DNA of 21,229 bases from BJGO01 sp039810885. GTDB taxonomy: Bacteria; Bacteroidota; Bacteroidia; Chitinophagales; UBA10324. The stretch spans positions 1-21,229 of the forward strand of contig JBDHXV010000043.1 in assembly GCA_039810885.1 (NCBI GenBank). Reading direction: 5' to 3'. Below the pieces are notes generated by a model, which was given only the letters and a program-made list of their open reading frames with translations, searched no databases and was not told the origin of the DNA. The position numbers and the translations under genes are program-made. How positions within the stretch are numbered: position 1 is the first letter of the stretch; every line of letters starts with the position of its first letter. This document shows positions 1-7,459 of this stretch, one piece after another.

Positions 1-1448
1 TCGGTACGGGCATTGAATCCGAAATCACCCTTTCCTTCTTTAACTTTCTGTACCACGATAGAACCTTCTACACCTGCATTAGCTGCAATCTGACGAAGGG
101 GTTCTTCAATGGCGCGACGAATGATTGCAACTCCTGTGTTTTCATCTTCGTTAGAGCCTTTAAGTTTTTCGAGACTTTCAATAGCTCTAATAAAAGCAAC
201 ACCACCGCCGGGAACAATACCTTCTTCAACAGCAGCACGGGTAGCGTGCAATGCATCATCTACACGGTCTTTCTTCTCTTTCATTTCTACCTCGCTTGCA
301 GCACCAACATATAGTACCGCTACGCCTCCGCTTAACTTAGCTAAGCGCTCTTGTAGTTTTTCACGATCGTAGTCGGAAGTAGTCGTTTCTATTTGTGCTT
401 TGATTTGATTAACACGGGCAGTGATATCTGCTTTTTTACCCGAACCATTTACAATGGTGCAATTGTCTTTATCTAAAGATACTTTCTCTGCCTTACCTAA
501 GTATGAAAGAGTTGCATTTTCCAATTTATAACCACGATCTTCGCTAATCACAGTTCCACCTGTTAACACAGCGATATCTTCTAACATTTCTTTACGACGA
601 TCGCCAAATCCCGGAGCTTTTACAGCAGCAATCTTTAATGTACCGCGTAATTTGTTAACAACCAATGTAGCTAATGCCTCACCTTCTAAATCTTCAGCTA
701 TAATTAGTAGTGAGTTGCCACCTTGAGCTACTTTTTCCAAAACAGGTAACAAATCCTTCATAGCTGAAATCTTCTTGTCATAGATTAATATGTACGGACG
801 ATCTATCTCAGCTTCCATCTTTTCCGGATTGGTTACAAAATAGGGAGAGAGATAACCACGATCAAATTGCATGCCTTCAACAACCTCTACTGTCGTATCA
901 GTGCCTTTGGCCTCTTCAACGGTAATAACACCCTCTTTCTTAACTCTATTCATAGCCTCAGCAATCAATTTTCCTATTGAAGGGTCATTGTTCGCAGAGA
1001 TAGTAGCTACTTGTTCAATCTTTTTACTGTCGTTACCAACCTGAGTAGATTGAGATTTTAGATGTTCAACAACTGCAGCAACGGCTTTATCAATACCACG
1101 TTTTAAATCCATTGGATTTGCGCCGGCAGCAACATTCTTCAAGCCTGCTGTTACAATAGCTTGTGCTAATACGGTTGCTGTCGTGGTGCCATCGCCTGCT
1201 GCATCACCGGTTTTAGAAGCAACTTCTTTAACCATTTGTGCCCCCATATTTTCAATTGGGTCTTCCAATTCAATTTCTTTAGCTACGGTAACACCGTCTT
1301 TCGTAACAGCCGGTGAGCCGTATTTCTTTTCTAAAACTACGTTACGTCCTTTGGGGCCCAATGTAACTTTTACGGCATCAGCTAAAGCGTCAACACCTTT
1401 TTTAAGCGCATCGCGCGCATCTGTATTGAAATTGATAATTTTTGACAT
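1..1448 (-). CDS. groEL: Chaperonin GroEL (60 kDa), 3' end cut by window
   Basis: This is the ATP-driven double-ring chaperonin that folds cytosolic proteins together with GroES. The frame reads without a stop from ATG at 1448 down to base 3, giving 482 residues; GroEL is usually about 545, so roughly the last 60 residues, including any GGM-rich tail, lie outside the window. The N-terminus MSKIINFNTDARDALKKGVD is typical. ATP-site motifs are visible: the glycine turn TLGPKGRNV near residues 29-37, KDGVTVAKEIELEDP near 50-64, and DGTTT at 86-90. The apical-domain segment near 200-220 (EGMQFDRGYLSPYFVTN) and EEGIVPGGGVAFIRA further on are also family-typical. It lies 41 bp downstream of groES on the same strand, the usual groESL operon. 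Only the missing C-terminus is uncertain. Confidence 0.98.
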   Translation of the reverse strand, partial: MSKIINFNTDARDALKKGVDALADAVKVTLGPKGRNVVLEKKYGSPAVTKDGVTVAKEIELEDPIENMGAQMVKEVASKTGDAAGDGTTTATVLAQAIVTAGLKNVAAGANPMDLKRGIDKAVAAVVEHLKSQSTQVGNDSKKIEQVATISANNDPSIGKLIAEAMNRVKKEGVITVEEAKGTDTTVEVVEGMQFDRGYLSPYFVTNPEKMEAEIDRPYILIYDKKISAMKDLLPVLEKVAQGGNSLLIIAEDLEGEALATLVVNKLRGTLKIAAVKAPGFGDRRKEMLEDIAVLTGGTVISEDRGYKLENATLSYLGKAEKVSLDKDNCTIVNGSGKKADITARVNQIKAQIETTTSDYDREKLQERLAKLSGGVAVLYVGAASEVEMKEKKDRVDDALHATRAAVEEGIVPGGGVAFIRAIESLEKLKGSNEDENTGVAIIRRAIEEPLRQIAANAGVEGSIVVQKVKEGKGDFGFNART

Positions 1449-1489
1449 TATGTTATTGTTTGTTTTTAGATTTTAAATAAATTGAAAAA

Positions 1490-1768
1490 TTAAAGAGCAC
1501 CAAGAATATCTGACTCACGCATAATTAAATATTCTTCGCCTTCCAAGTTGATTTCTGTACCGGAGTATTTTCCATAAAGCACGATGTCACCTACCTTTAC
1601 CGTCATAGGCTCATCCTTTTTACCTGTACCTATAGCAACTACTTTACCGCGTTGAGGCTTTTCTTTTGCAGTGTCAGGAATAATAATGCCACCTTTTGTG
1701 GTTTGCTCAGCTTCGGCAGGTTTAACTAAAACTCTGTCAGCGATGGGTTTAAATGTGATTTTAGACAT
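1490..1768 (-). CDS. groES: Co-chaperonin GroES (10 kDa)
   Basis: GroES is the heptameric lid that caps the GroEL cavity. The 92 residues match the usual length of 90-100. The start is MSKITFKPIADRVLVKPAEA, followed by the mobile-loop region with TKGGIIIPDTAKEKP (about 24-38), the GKVVAIGTG strand, and the C-terminal VGDIVLYGKYSGTEI and YLIMRESDIL segments characteristic of the family. It is first in the groES-groEL operon. The 250 bp upstream separate it from a divergent hypothetical gene; I see no CIRCE element (TTAGCACTC-N9-GAGTGCTAA) there, so an HrcA-type circuit at this site is not supported. No Shine-Dalgarno motif is visible before the ATG, as is common in Bacteroidota. Confidence 0.98.
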   Translation of the reverse strand: MSKITFKPIADRVLVKPAEAEQTTKGGIIIPDTAKEKPQRGKVVAIGTGKKDEPMTVKVGDIVLYGKYSGTEINLEGEEYLIMRESDILGAL

Positions 1769-1847
1769 AAGTATGATTAAATTATTTAAGTGAAAGATTT
1801 GTTTAATAGCCCAAGCATTATCAGTATTTATGCCATTTGATTCATGT

Positions 1848-1882
1848 GGACATTATTGCTTAAAAACCTGAAAAATATGTCC
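1848..1882. repeat. Inverted repeat GGACAT / ATGTCC upstream of groES
   Basis: A 6-bp perfect inverted repeat has arms at 1848-1853 and 1877-1882, separated by 23 bases, about 80-115 bp upstream of the groES start in the divergent region. It could be a half-spaced operator for groESL or for the divergent hypothetical gene. An arm of this length can also arise by chance. The rest of the 1769-2018 gap holds a weak 5-bp hairpin (1940-1944 with 1954-1958) and no clear promoter of either strand. Confidence 0.2.
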
Positions 1883-2018
1883 GATTCGCATACTTTTTAA
1901 TGACAGAAAAGCAGATATTCTGTAATGTTTAAAGGTCACACCACTGGATAAGGGTGGTAAAACTTAGTGCAACTTTTGCCATTATGAGTGCCGTATAACA
2001 TATTCTAATTCAACGACC

Positions 2019-2750
2019 ATGAAAAAACAACTTAGCCCAAACTGGATCATCGAAGGATTAATTGACTTTGAATTTAAGAAATATGTCTTGCTCGATTACC
2101 TCCAACACGTTAGCAAAGATTTTAATGAGCATCGTATTTATCCAGGATTGTCAGAATTGATAAATCATTACCACAACCTTAATCAGTTAAAGGAGAACAG
2201 TGAAGTGTTATCAACTCAGTTTCCTAAGATGTTAACTAAAATTGATTTAGAAAAATTCAAGTTGGAATTTGAAAGTAAATTGAAAGATGAATCATTTATG
2301 TCCGAAATGCAACAAATTATTGACTTTGCATTACCCTTAATAAGTAGAAGCGTGGAGGATGGAAAGGAATTGTATCAATTAGTAGAAGATCATATCTGCA
2401 TAAGTCCATTGGGATTGATTCCTCTTCATACAGAGTGTGGTTATCTTTTTATTTCAGAGAAGGTAAATAAAGAATTTCGGGTATATCAATATGGTCTTAC
2501 ATTGATTGAACAAGCCAATGAGAAATATAGAGGTATTAAAACTATGTTGGTGAATACGTATCACCGAACAATAAGTAACACTTTTGAGCAAGTAAAAATA
2601 TCGTTGAGTAAAAAACATAAATCATTGCCCAATCCTGCGACTTTTTTGATAGAAACAGATATAAAACTTCCCTGGAACGAATCGCTCTTGCCGGTAACCA
2701 AGCGTAGTTTTGTCAGATATCTTTATCAAAACAATCTGCTTGCGTCTTGA
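2019..2750 (+). CDS. Conserved Bacteroidota protein of unknown function (243 aa)
   Basis: I recognise no named domain. From memory it resembles a family of uncharacterised Bacteroidota proteins; I cannot confirm this here. The start MKKQLSPNWIIEGLIDFEFK is in register with a normal ATG. There is no signal peptide, no membrane segment and no Cys-rich or nucleotide-binding motif, so a soluble cytosolic protein is likely. The first half is mostly charged helix (residues 10-125). The middle has ISPLGLIPLHTECGYLFISE (about 128-147) and looks like beta strands. The C-terminal part contains SLPNPATFLIETDIKLPWNE (about 203-222) and LLPVTKRSFVRYL, which look like the most constrained segments. It is divergent from groESL, with a 94-bp gap to yceI on the same strand. 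No function is offered. Confidence 0.85.
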   Translation: MKKQLSPNWIIEGLIDFEFKKYVLLDYLQHVSKDFNEHRIYPGLSELINHYHNLNQLKENSEVLSTQFPKMLTKIDLEKFKLEFESKLKDESFMSEMQQIIDFALPLISRSVEDGKELYQLVEDHICISPLGLIPLHTECGYLFISEKVNKEFRVYQYGLTLIEQANEKYRGIKTMLVNTYHRTISNTFEQVKISLSKKHKSLPNPATFLIETDIKLPWNESLLPVTKRSFVRYLYQNNLLAS

Positions 2751-2765
2751 TTCGAACAGTTAAAT

Positions 2766-2793
2766 TTCACATAAGTGGAACTCTTCATGTGAA
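2766..2793. repeat. Inverted repeat TTCACAT / ATGTGAA before yceI
   Basis: Arms at 2766-2772 and 2787-2793 are perfectly complementary over 7 bp. The inner bases AAG/CTT can extend the stem past one bulged C. It lies 16 bp after the stop of the hypothetical gene and abuts the next inverted repeat at 2794 with no spacing. No T-run follows, so it is not a normal terminator. An operator or a structured mRNA leader is possible. Confidence 0.5.
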
Positions 2794-2831
2794 GTTATGT
2801 TTAACACAGACATTAATTAATTAAACATAAC
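2794..2831. repeat. Inverted repeat GTTATGTTTAA / TTAAACATAAC before yceI
   Basis: An 11-bp perfect inverted repeat has arms at 2794-2804 and 2821-2831 and a 16-base AT-rich spacer that itself contains the palindrome TTAATTAA. It ends 13 bp before the yceI start codon, so it would lie in the 5' leader or at the promoter. No U-tract follows it. It could be a transcription-factor operator (long dyad) or an mRNA hairpin affecting translation. Confidence 0.55.
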
Positions 2832-2844
2832 GATCAAAACAGAC

Positions 2845-3474
2845 ATGAAAAAACAAAATTTAATTGCATTCGGAGTACTTGTATTAAGTATTGTATTTGC
2901 TTCTTGTAAGACAGAAGCATCAAAAGAAGAAGTTACTTCGACTGAAAACAAAACAAATGTTCTTCTTGATGGAACTTATCAGATTGACGCAGCAAACAGC
3001 ACAGCAAATTGGCAAGGAGATATGCTGGGACTTTATAGTCATTCAGGTGTTGTAGCTATAAAAGAAGGCAGCGTTGAAATTAAAGACGGGAAAATAGTAG
3101 GTGGAAACATCGTTGTCGATATGAAAACGATTATGCCTACAGATAACGGTTATACAAAAGATAATCCAAAAGAAAAGTTATTAGCCCACCTGATGTCTAA
3201 CGACTTTTTTAATGTGAATGATTTTGCAACATCTACTTTTAAGATTACGGGTTTCGAAAATAATGAAGTAAAAGGCGATTTAACCGTACGCGATAAAACC
3301 AATTCAGAAGTAGCAAAAGAAGTAAACATTACTCCTACCGATAGTGGATTTAAAGCAAGCGGCAAATTGGTGTTTAACCGTCAGAATTACGGAGTAGCTT
3401 TTAAAATGCCCGTAAAGGATAAAGTATTATCCGATGACATTACTCTAAATATTAGCCTGGCCGCTACTAAGTAA
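2845..3474 (+). CDS. YceI-family lipoprotein
   Basis: This is a predicted envelope lipoprotein with a YceI domain, a lipocalin-like barrel that in characterised relatives binds polyisoprenoid lipids. The N-terminus MKKQNLIAFGVLVLSIVFAS followed by Cys21 is a type II signal peptide with lipobox FASC. The following KTEASKEEVTSTENK is a flexible tether. The YceI domain runs from about residue 43 (GTYQIDAANSTANWQGDMLG) to the end, with FNVNDFATSTFKIT, the LTVRDKT strand and FNRQNYGV as recognisable segments. The 209 residues fit a tethered YceI. It stands alone between the conserved hypothetical gene and mutS2, with inverted repeats ahead and a strong terminator after. The natural ligand is not known; the barrel fold is an inference from the family. 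Confidence 0.93.
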   Translation: MKKQNLIAFGVLVLSIVFASCKTEASKEEVTSTENKTNVLLDGTYQIDAANSTANWQGDMLGLYSHSGVVAIKEGSVEIKDGKIVGGNIVVDMKTIMPTDNGYTKDNPKEKLLAHLMSNDFFNVNDFATSTFKITGFENNEVKGDLTVRDKTNSEVAKEVNITPTDSGFKASGKLVFNRQNYGVAFKMPVKDKVLSDDITLNISLAATK

Positions 3475-3501
3475 GTAATTCCTTTATTTTATATGCTGAT
3501 T

Positions 3502-3535
3502 AAAGCAGCTAAACTATATGTTTAGCTGCTTTTTT
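3502..3535 (+). terminator. Intrinsic terminator after the YceI gene
   Basis: A perfect 13-bp stem (3502-3514 with 3520-3532) closes a 5-base TATAT loop. The 3' arm runs into TTTTTT at 3530-3535. It begins 28 bp after the yceI stop and ends 45 bp before the mutS2 start, so it separates these two genes. On the minus strand the trailing T-run is weak. Confidence 0.92.
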
Positions 3536-3579
3536 AATGTCATTACTACCTGTTATTTTGCAAACTATAATTTCACGTT

Positions 3580-5712
3580 TTGAGAGTTTATCCAAAAGAT
3601 ATATCTACGCTTGAGTTTGATAAAATCAAAGCATATTTGACTAACCAATGTCACGGTGTTATAGCTCAGGATATAGTAGCCCGATTAAAGCCAATCTCTG
3701 ACTTTAATGAAATATCACAGTTACTGGATGAAGTTTCAGAATTTAAAACGATGCTTGCAACAGGCCATGCCCTGTCCATAGATTATGGTATGTGTTTAAT
3801 TCGCGAGCTAAACTTATTGCGCATCCAAGGCTCTGTATTAACACCCGATTCCTTTTATCAAATAAAGATTTTAGCCGAAAATATTGATATTACGATACGT
3901 TTTTTTAAATCTAATCCGGGAGTATATCCTGCCTTATCGGCACGTGTTGAGGGTACAAACTATGATTCACGTATCGTTTCACTCATCGATAAGGTTATTG
4001 ATACAGACAAATCCGTTAGAAACAATGCCTCAGATGAGTTGTACCACATTCGTCTGCTTCTTGCGGCTAAACGAAATGAACTTCAACGTGTATTTGCACG
4101 TGCTATACAACGATTAAGTAAAGCAGGCATGCTGATAGATAGTGAACAGAGTATTCGCAACGGAAGGAAAGTACTTGCTATTTACGCTGAGCATAAAAGG
4201 CAAGTAAAGGGTATTATTCAAGGAATCTCCGATACCGGAAAATCTGTTTACATTGAACCCGAAGAAACCGTTGATTTGAATAATGCGATTGTTGAATTAG
4301 AACAACAAGAACGACAAGAGATCTATCGTATATTGAAAGAGTTAACGGAAAGGCTTGCATCTTACCACGAGCTATTGAGTCAATATCAACAAATCATTTC
4401 CAATTTCGATTTTATTTATGCCAAGGCAAAAGTGGCTGTTGAATTGAATGCGGTAAAGCCCATAATCCACAAACACTCTAGCCTTTCCATCAAAAATGCA
4501 GTTCATCCTTTACTGTTTCTTCATAATAAAAAAATGAATAAACCTACCATACCGTTAAATGTTGAACTTAATCCGCATCAACGCATTCTCGTTATCAGTG
4601 GGCCGAATGCAGGTGGTAAAACAATTTGTTTAAAATTAGCAGGCTTAATACAATTGATGTTGCAATCCGGACTGCTCGTGCCGGTTGCTCCCGAATCGGA
4701 GATGGGTTTATTTCAGACCTTGATGGTAAGTATAGGTGATACACAATCTATAGAATATGAATTAAGTACATACAGTGCCCACTTGAAGATGATGAAGCAT
4801 TTTGTACTTCATGCCGATAAGCATACGTTATTTCTCATTGACGAATTTGGAACAGGTTCGGATCCAATATTAGGAGGAGCATTTGCCGAGTCTATATTAG
4901 AACAATTGGCACAGCAAAAAGCATACGGTATTGTTACCACACATTATTTGAATCTGAAAACCTTAGCAGAGCGCACCGAAGGAATCATTAACGGGTCTAT
5001 GGAGTTTGATGAAGAACGCTTACAACCGCTTTATCGTTTGATCTTAGGGAAGCCCGGCAGTTCTTATACTTTCGCCATTGCTGATCGCATAGGCATTCCC
5101 AAGTCCGTGGTTGAACGAGCACGTAGTCTTGTGAAAAAGGATCAATATCGTTTGGAGAATCTGTTACGTGATTTACAACGTGAAAAACAATTTCTAGCTC
5201 AGCGAATAAAAGAACAAAAGGAGGAAGAGCAAAAACTATTACAACAAAAAAAGGAAGTCCTAAAGTTAAAAGCCTCGCAAGAGATCTTCATTGAGCAAGA
5301 AGTAAACAAACGAACTCGCGCCCAGCTCCTTCAAATAAAAGAAACCGAAAAACGCTTACATCAACTAATAGGTCAGTGGAATAAGACTAAAGACAAAACA
5401 AAATTATCTCAAAAAATTGCAGAGATTACGATGAAGCATCAACCCAAAAAGTCGCATCCTAATCAAATACATCATGAAACATTAATCAAGGAATTAAATG
5501 ATAAAATTAATATAGGAGATGAAGTGAAAGTAAAAACGTTAAATCGAATTGGCAGGGTAGTAGAAGTACAAAAGAAAAAGGTTGTAGTGAATATTAATGG
5601 ATTACCCATCGCTTATGACTTGAGTCATGTAATAAAAATAGAGCGTCAAAAATCGAGTAAGGAATCCCCTACTCCTTTAATGAATAGGGGAGTAGAGGAA
5701 AAAGAATCGTAA
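3580..5712 (+). CDS. mutS2: MutS2-like ATPase lacking the Smr domain
   Basis: MutS2 proteins are MutS-family ATPases that act on branched DNA or on collided ribosomes, not in classical mismatch repair. This one starts at TTG 3580: a stop lies 12 bp upstream in frame and the next Met is residue 58, while MRVYPKDISTLEFDKIKAYL is the usual MutS2 N-terminus. A core/lever region (about 1-320) precedes the ATPase, which has Walker A GPNAGGKT at 341-348, the IGDTQSIEYELSTYSAHL segment at 385-402, Walker B LFLIDEFGTGSD at 417-428 and the TTH switch at 453-455. A long charged coiled coil covers about 520-615. An SH3-like segment (INIGDEVKV to YDLSHVIKIE, 643-688) follows. Family members of about 780-830 residues end in an Smr nuclease domain; this one stops at 710 without it. 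The last 20 residues are encoded by a palindrome-containing stretch. Confidence 0.93.
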   Translation: MRVYPKDISTLEFDKIKAYLTNQCHGVIAQDIVARLKPISDFNEISQLLDEVSEFKTMLATGHALSIDYGMCLIRELNLLRIQGSVLTPDSFYQIKILAENIDITIRFFKSNPGVYPALSARVEGTNYDSRIVSLIDKVIDTDKSVRNNASDELYHIRLLLAAKRNELQRVFARAIQRLSKAGMLIDSEQSIRNGRKVLAIYAEHKRQVKGIIQGISDTGKSVYIEPEETVDLNNAIVELEQQERQEIYRILKELTERLASYHELLSQYQQIISNFDFIYAKAKVAVELNAVKPIIHKHSSLSIKNAVHPLLFLHNKKMNKPTIPLNVELNPHQRILVISGPNAGGKTICLKLAGLIQLMLQSGLLVPVAPESEMGLFQTLMVSIGDTQSIEYELSTYSAHLKMMKHFVLHADKHTLFLIDEFGTGSDPILGGAFAESILEQLAQQKAYGIVTTHYLNLKTLAERTEGIINGSMEFDEERLQPLYRLILGKPGSSYTFAIADRIGIPKSVVERARSLVKKDQYRLENLLRDLQREKQFLAQRIKEQKEEEQKLLQQKKEVLKLKASQEIFIEQEVNKRTRAQLLQIKETEKRLHQLIGQWNKTKDKTKLSQKIAEITMKHQPKKSHPNQIHHETLIKELNDKINIGDEVKVKTLNRIGRVVEVQKKKVVVNINGLPIAYDLSHVIKIERQKSSKESPTPLMNRGVEEKES
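5669..5695. repeat. Palindromic hairpin in the last codons of mutS2
   Basis: An 11-bp hairpin (arms CTACTCCTTTA at 5669-5679 and TAGGGGAGTAG at 5685-5695, two G-T pairs, ATGAA loop) sits 17 bp before the mutS2 stop. It resembles the short C-rich/G-rich palindromes that recur between genes in many Bacteroidota genomes, as far as I recall. The codons it supplies (SPTPLMNRGVEE) follow the end of the recognisable SH3-like domain. It has no T-run and is not a good terminator. Confidence 0.5.
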
Positions 5713-6197
5713 TGTTCAAATAAAGCTATAAAGAGACCGGATAAATATCAAACAGAAATTAAATGAATTGATCGGTAAGGAAAGGATATCAATTGATTAA
5801 ATCGTGTGCTGTACCAGAGAATGTTAAAGAAAATTTTGCTATGTGGAGGCTAAAGAGTAGAAAAAGGAATTGACGAGGACTCTCGTTAAATGTTTAAGTT
5901 AGTTGTAGGTGCATGGATTGTTTGATACAGTTCTGGATTCAAAAAAATTCCTGCTGTATAAAAACTTTATTTGACCATATTGAACGTGGACAATGGAAAG
6001 ACTTTAACACAAAAGTATTAGAGTGATAAAATGAAACCTGAACGCTATTAAAACAAGTTCTTGAAACTATAGATCAATTCATCAATGTCTTAAAATTTTA
6101 ACTTTATTGAAGCTCATCTTAAAATGTAGATATAAATTAGTTTAGTAAATAAATCCTATAATTGATATTATGTTAAGTAAGGTTTAGATCAATATAA
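5713..6197. other. Gene-poor stretch, possible decayed coding DNA
   Basis: No convincing gene is seen in this AT-rich gap. The longest readable pieces on the plus strand are short: an ATG-initiated 37-codon frame at 5913-6026 and a roughly 31-codon frame ending at about 5872 (CAVPENVKENFAMWRLKSRK), in different phases and interrupted by stops. That pattern would fit a decayed gene, but no family is recognised. A short hairpin with GACT loop lies at 5870-5889. Nothing here resembles the missing Smr domain of the preceding MutS2 (no HGxG-type motif). Confidence 0.35.
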
Positions 6198-6224
6198 AAG
6201 CCTGTAACAAGCAGCTACAGGCTT
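6198..6224 (-). terminator. Terminator of the gyrA-TPR operon
   Basis: A 9-bp perfect stem, AAGCCTGTA (6198-6206) with TACAGGCTT (6216-6224), has a 9-base loop and lies 20 bp past the stop of the TPR gene. Read on the minus strand, the stem is followed by TTTTAT, giving the U-tract of an intrinsic terminator. On the plus strand no T-run follows, so it does not obviously end mutS2 transcripts. Confidence 0.8.
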
Positions 6225-6243
6225 AGTATTACTCTACTTTAAT

Positions 6244-7440
6244 CTATTTCTTTAAATCCCATATCGTTTCTACACTACTAAGTTTGGTACCTTGTTTTAG
6301 AGCACTTAATTTATCGTTTAGATTTAATCGAGTATAAATTTCTTTAAGGGCTAAATTAGAGTCTCTGTCATTAGGATCTATTTGATATGCATTTTCAAAA
6401 AAAGCTAATGCACGCTTAAAAAGTTTATCACGGGCAATTTGAAGTTGATCATACTTTTTCTGTCCTTCGGCATTGAATGGTAATTTATTCATCTGTTCAT
6501 TAATGATTACTGCTTGATTATAAAACATGGCGCCTGTGCTATATAATGCATCAAAATACTCAGGTCTTAGTTTTAATGCCGCAATATAGTATTTCAATGC
6601 GTTGGTCGTGTCTTTGAGGTATGTGTCGTACTTGTTACCGAGTACATAATTGATTTCCACCGATGTTGGATTTTTTGCAAGGGCTTCTTTGAGTTTATTT
6701 AAAACTTCATCGGGTTTATTTTGTGCTAAGTAAATATTTAATTCATCGAACATCAGTTGATTGTTGTCGGGAAACATTTTTCGACCCTCTTCTAAATGCT
6801 TTAAGGCCAGTACTGTGTCTTTGTTTGCTAAAGCAATTACCTCAAGTCCTTGATATATTTCCGGCTTTTTGTAATTATTCGAAAGCAACTTGTTATACAA
6901 AGTTTGTGCAAGGTCGTATTTCTTGGATCCTGTTGCAGCATAGGCTCCATAAAACATGGCAGTAGTGTCAACGATGCCCATATTATAGTTTTTATTTAAG
7001 AAATCGTAGGCATCGGAAACGGCGCTAAAGTGTTTTAAGGCTTTCTCATATTCCTTATTATTATATGGAGCTACTCCAAGATTGAAATTCAAAAAGGAAA
7101 TGCCTTCTACTCCCTGAATAATTTCTTCTTTATATTCTTTTTTTGAATCTAACTCTGCACCTTTCTTAAAACTTTCTAAACTTATTGATAACGCATCAGG
7201 TTCATTATACTGTTTCGTTGTATCTAAAGCGATGGCATAATAAATCTGTCCGCGATAAACCCAGGTTTTTGCCATACCTTTCGTTTGATCGTTGTTTGCC
7301 GCTTCATTAATAGATGTGCGGGCATCATTCAGTTCATTATTTTTCAAATAATTATAGGCACTTACCACCTGATATTTTTGTGCAAAAACGAAACTTGCAG
7401 AAGCCAAGAGAATCGTTGCACTTAACATAATTTTCTTCAT
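6244..7440 (-). CDS. Exported tetratricopeptide-repeat (TPR) protein
   Basis: A protein-interaction scaffold is predicted, exported to the periplasm or outer membrane. Residues 1-20 (MKKIMLSATILLASASFVFA) form a type I signal peptide with cleavage before Gln21; there is no lipobox Cys. The remainder is helical with TPR-like pairs at roughly 23-55, 120-152, 160-190, 228-258, 262-293 (ALKYYIAALKLRPEYFDALY is a clear unit) and 338-372 (ALAFFENAYQIDPNDRD). No enzymatic domain is visible. Its ATG lies 19 bp after the gyrA stop on the same strand, so it should be co-transcribed with gyrA. From memory, a TPR gene after gyrA recurs in Bacteroidota. A link to DNA topology is unlikely given the export signal; the partner is unknown. 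Confidence 0.9.
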   Translation of the reverse strand: MKKIMLSATILLASASFVFAQKYQVVSAYNYLKNNELNDARTSINEAANNDQTKGMAKTWVYRGQIYYAIALDTTKQYNEPDALSISLESFKKGAELDSKKEYKEEIIQGVEGISFLNFNLGVAPYNNKEYEKALKHFSAVSDAYDFLNKNYNMGIVDTTAMFYGAYAATGSKKYDLAQTLYNKLLSNNYKKPEIYQGLEVIALANKDTVLALKHLEEGRKMFPDNNQLMFDELNIYLAQNKPDEVLNKLKEALAKNPTSVEINYVLGNKYDTYLKDTTNALKYYIAALKLRPEYFDALYSTGAMFYNQAVIINEQMNKLPFNAEGQKKYDQLQIARDKLFKRALAFFENAYQIDPNDRDSNLALKEIYTRLNLNDKLSALKQGTKLSSVETIWDLKK

Positions 7441-7459
7441 AGTTAATTTATTTAAGAAT

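Noticed and set aside
1183..1476. 97-residue plus-strand open frame opposite groEL
   Set aside because: It is a shadow of the conserved groEL frame, with Ser/Thr-rich low-complexity composition.
1769..2018. CIRCE element or riboswitch upstream of groES
   Set aside because: I looked for TTAGCACTC/GAGTGCTAA and for conserved leader folds and found none.
5913..6026. 37-codon open frame in the gap after mutS2
   Set aside because: Too short, no ribosome-binding or family evidence; noted only as possible decayed code.
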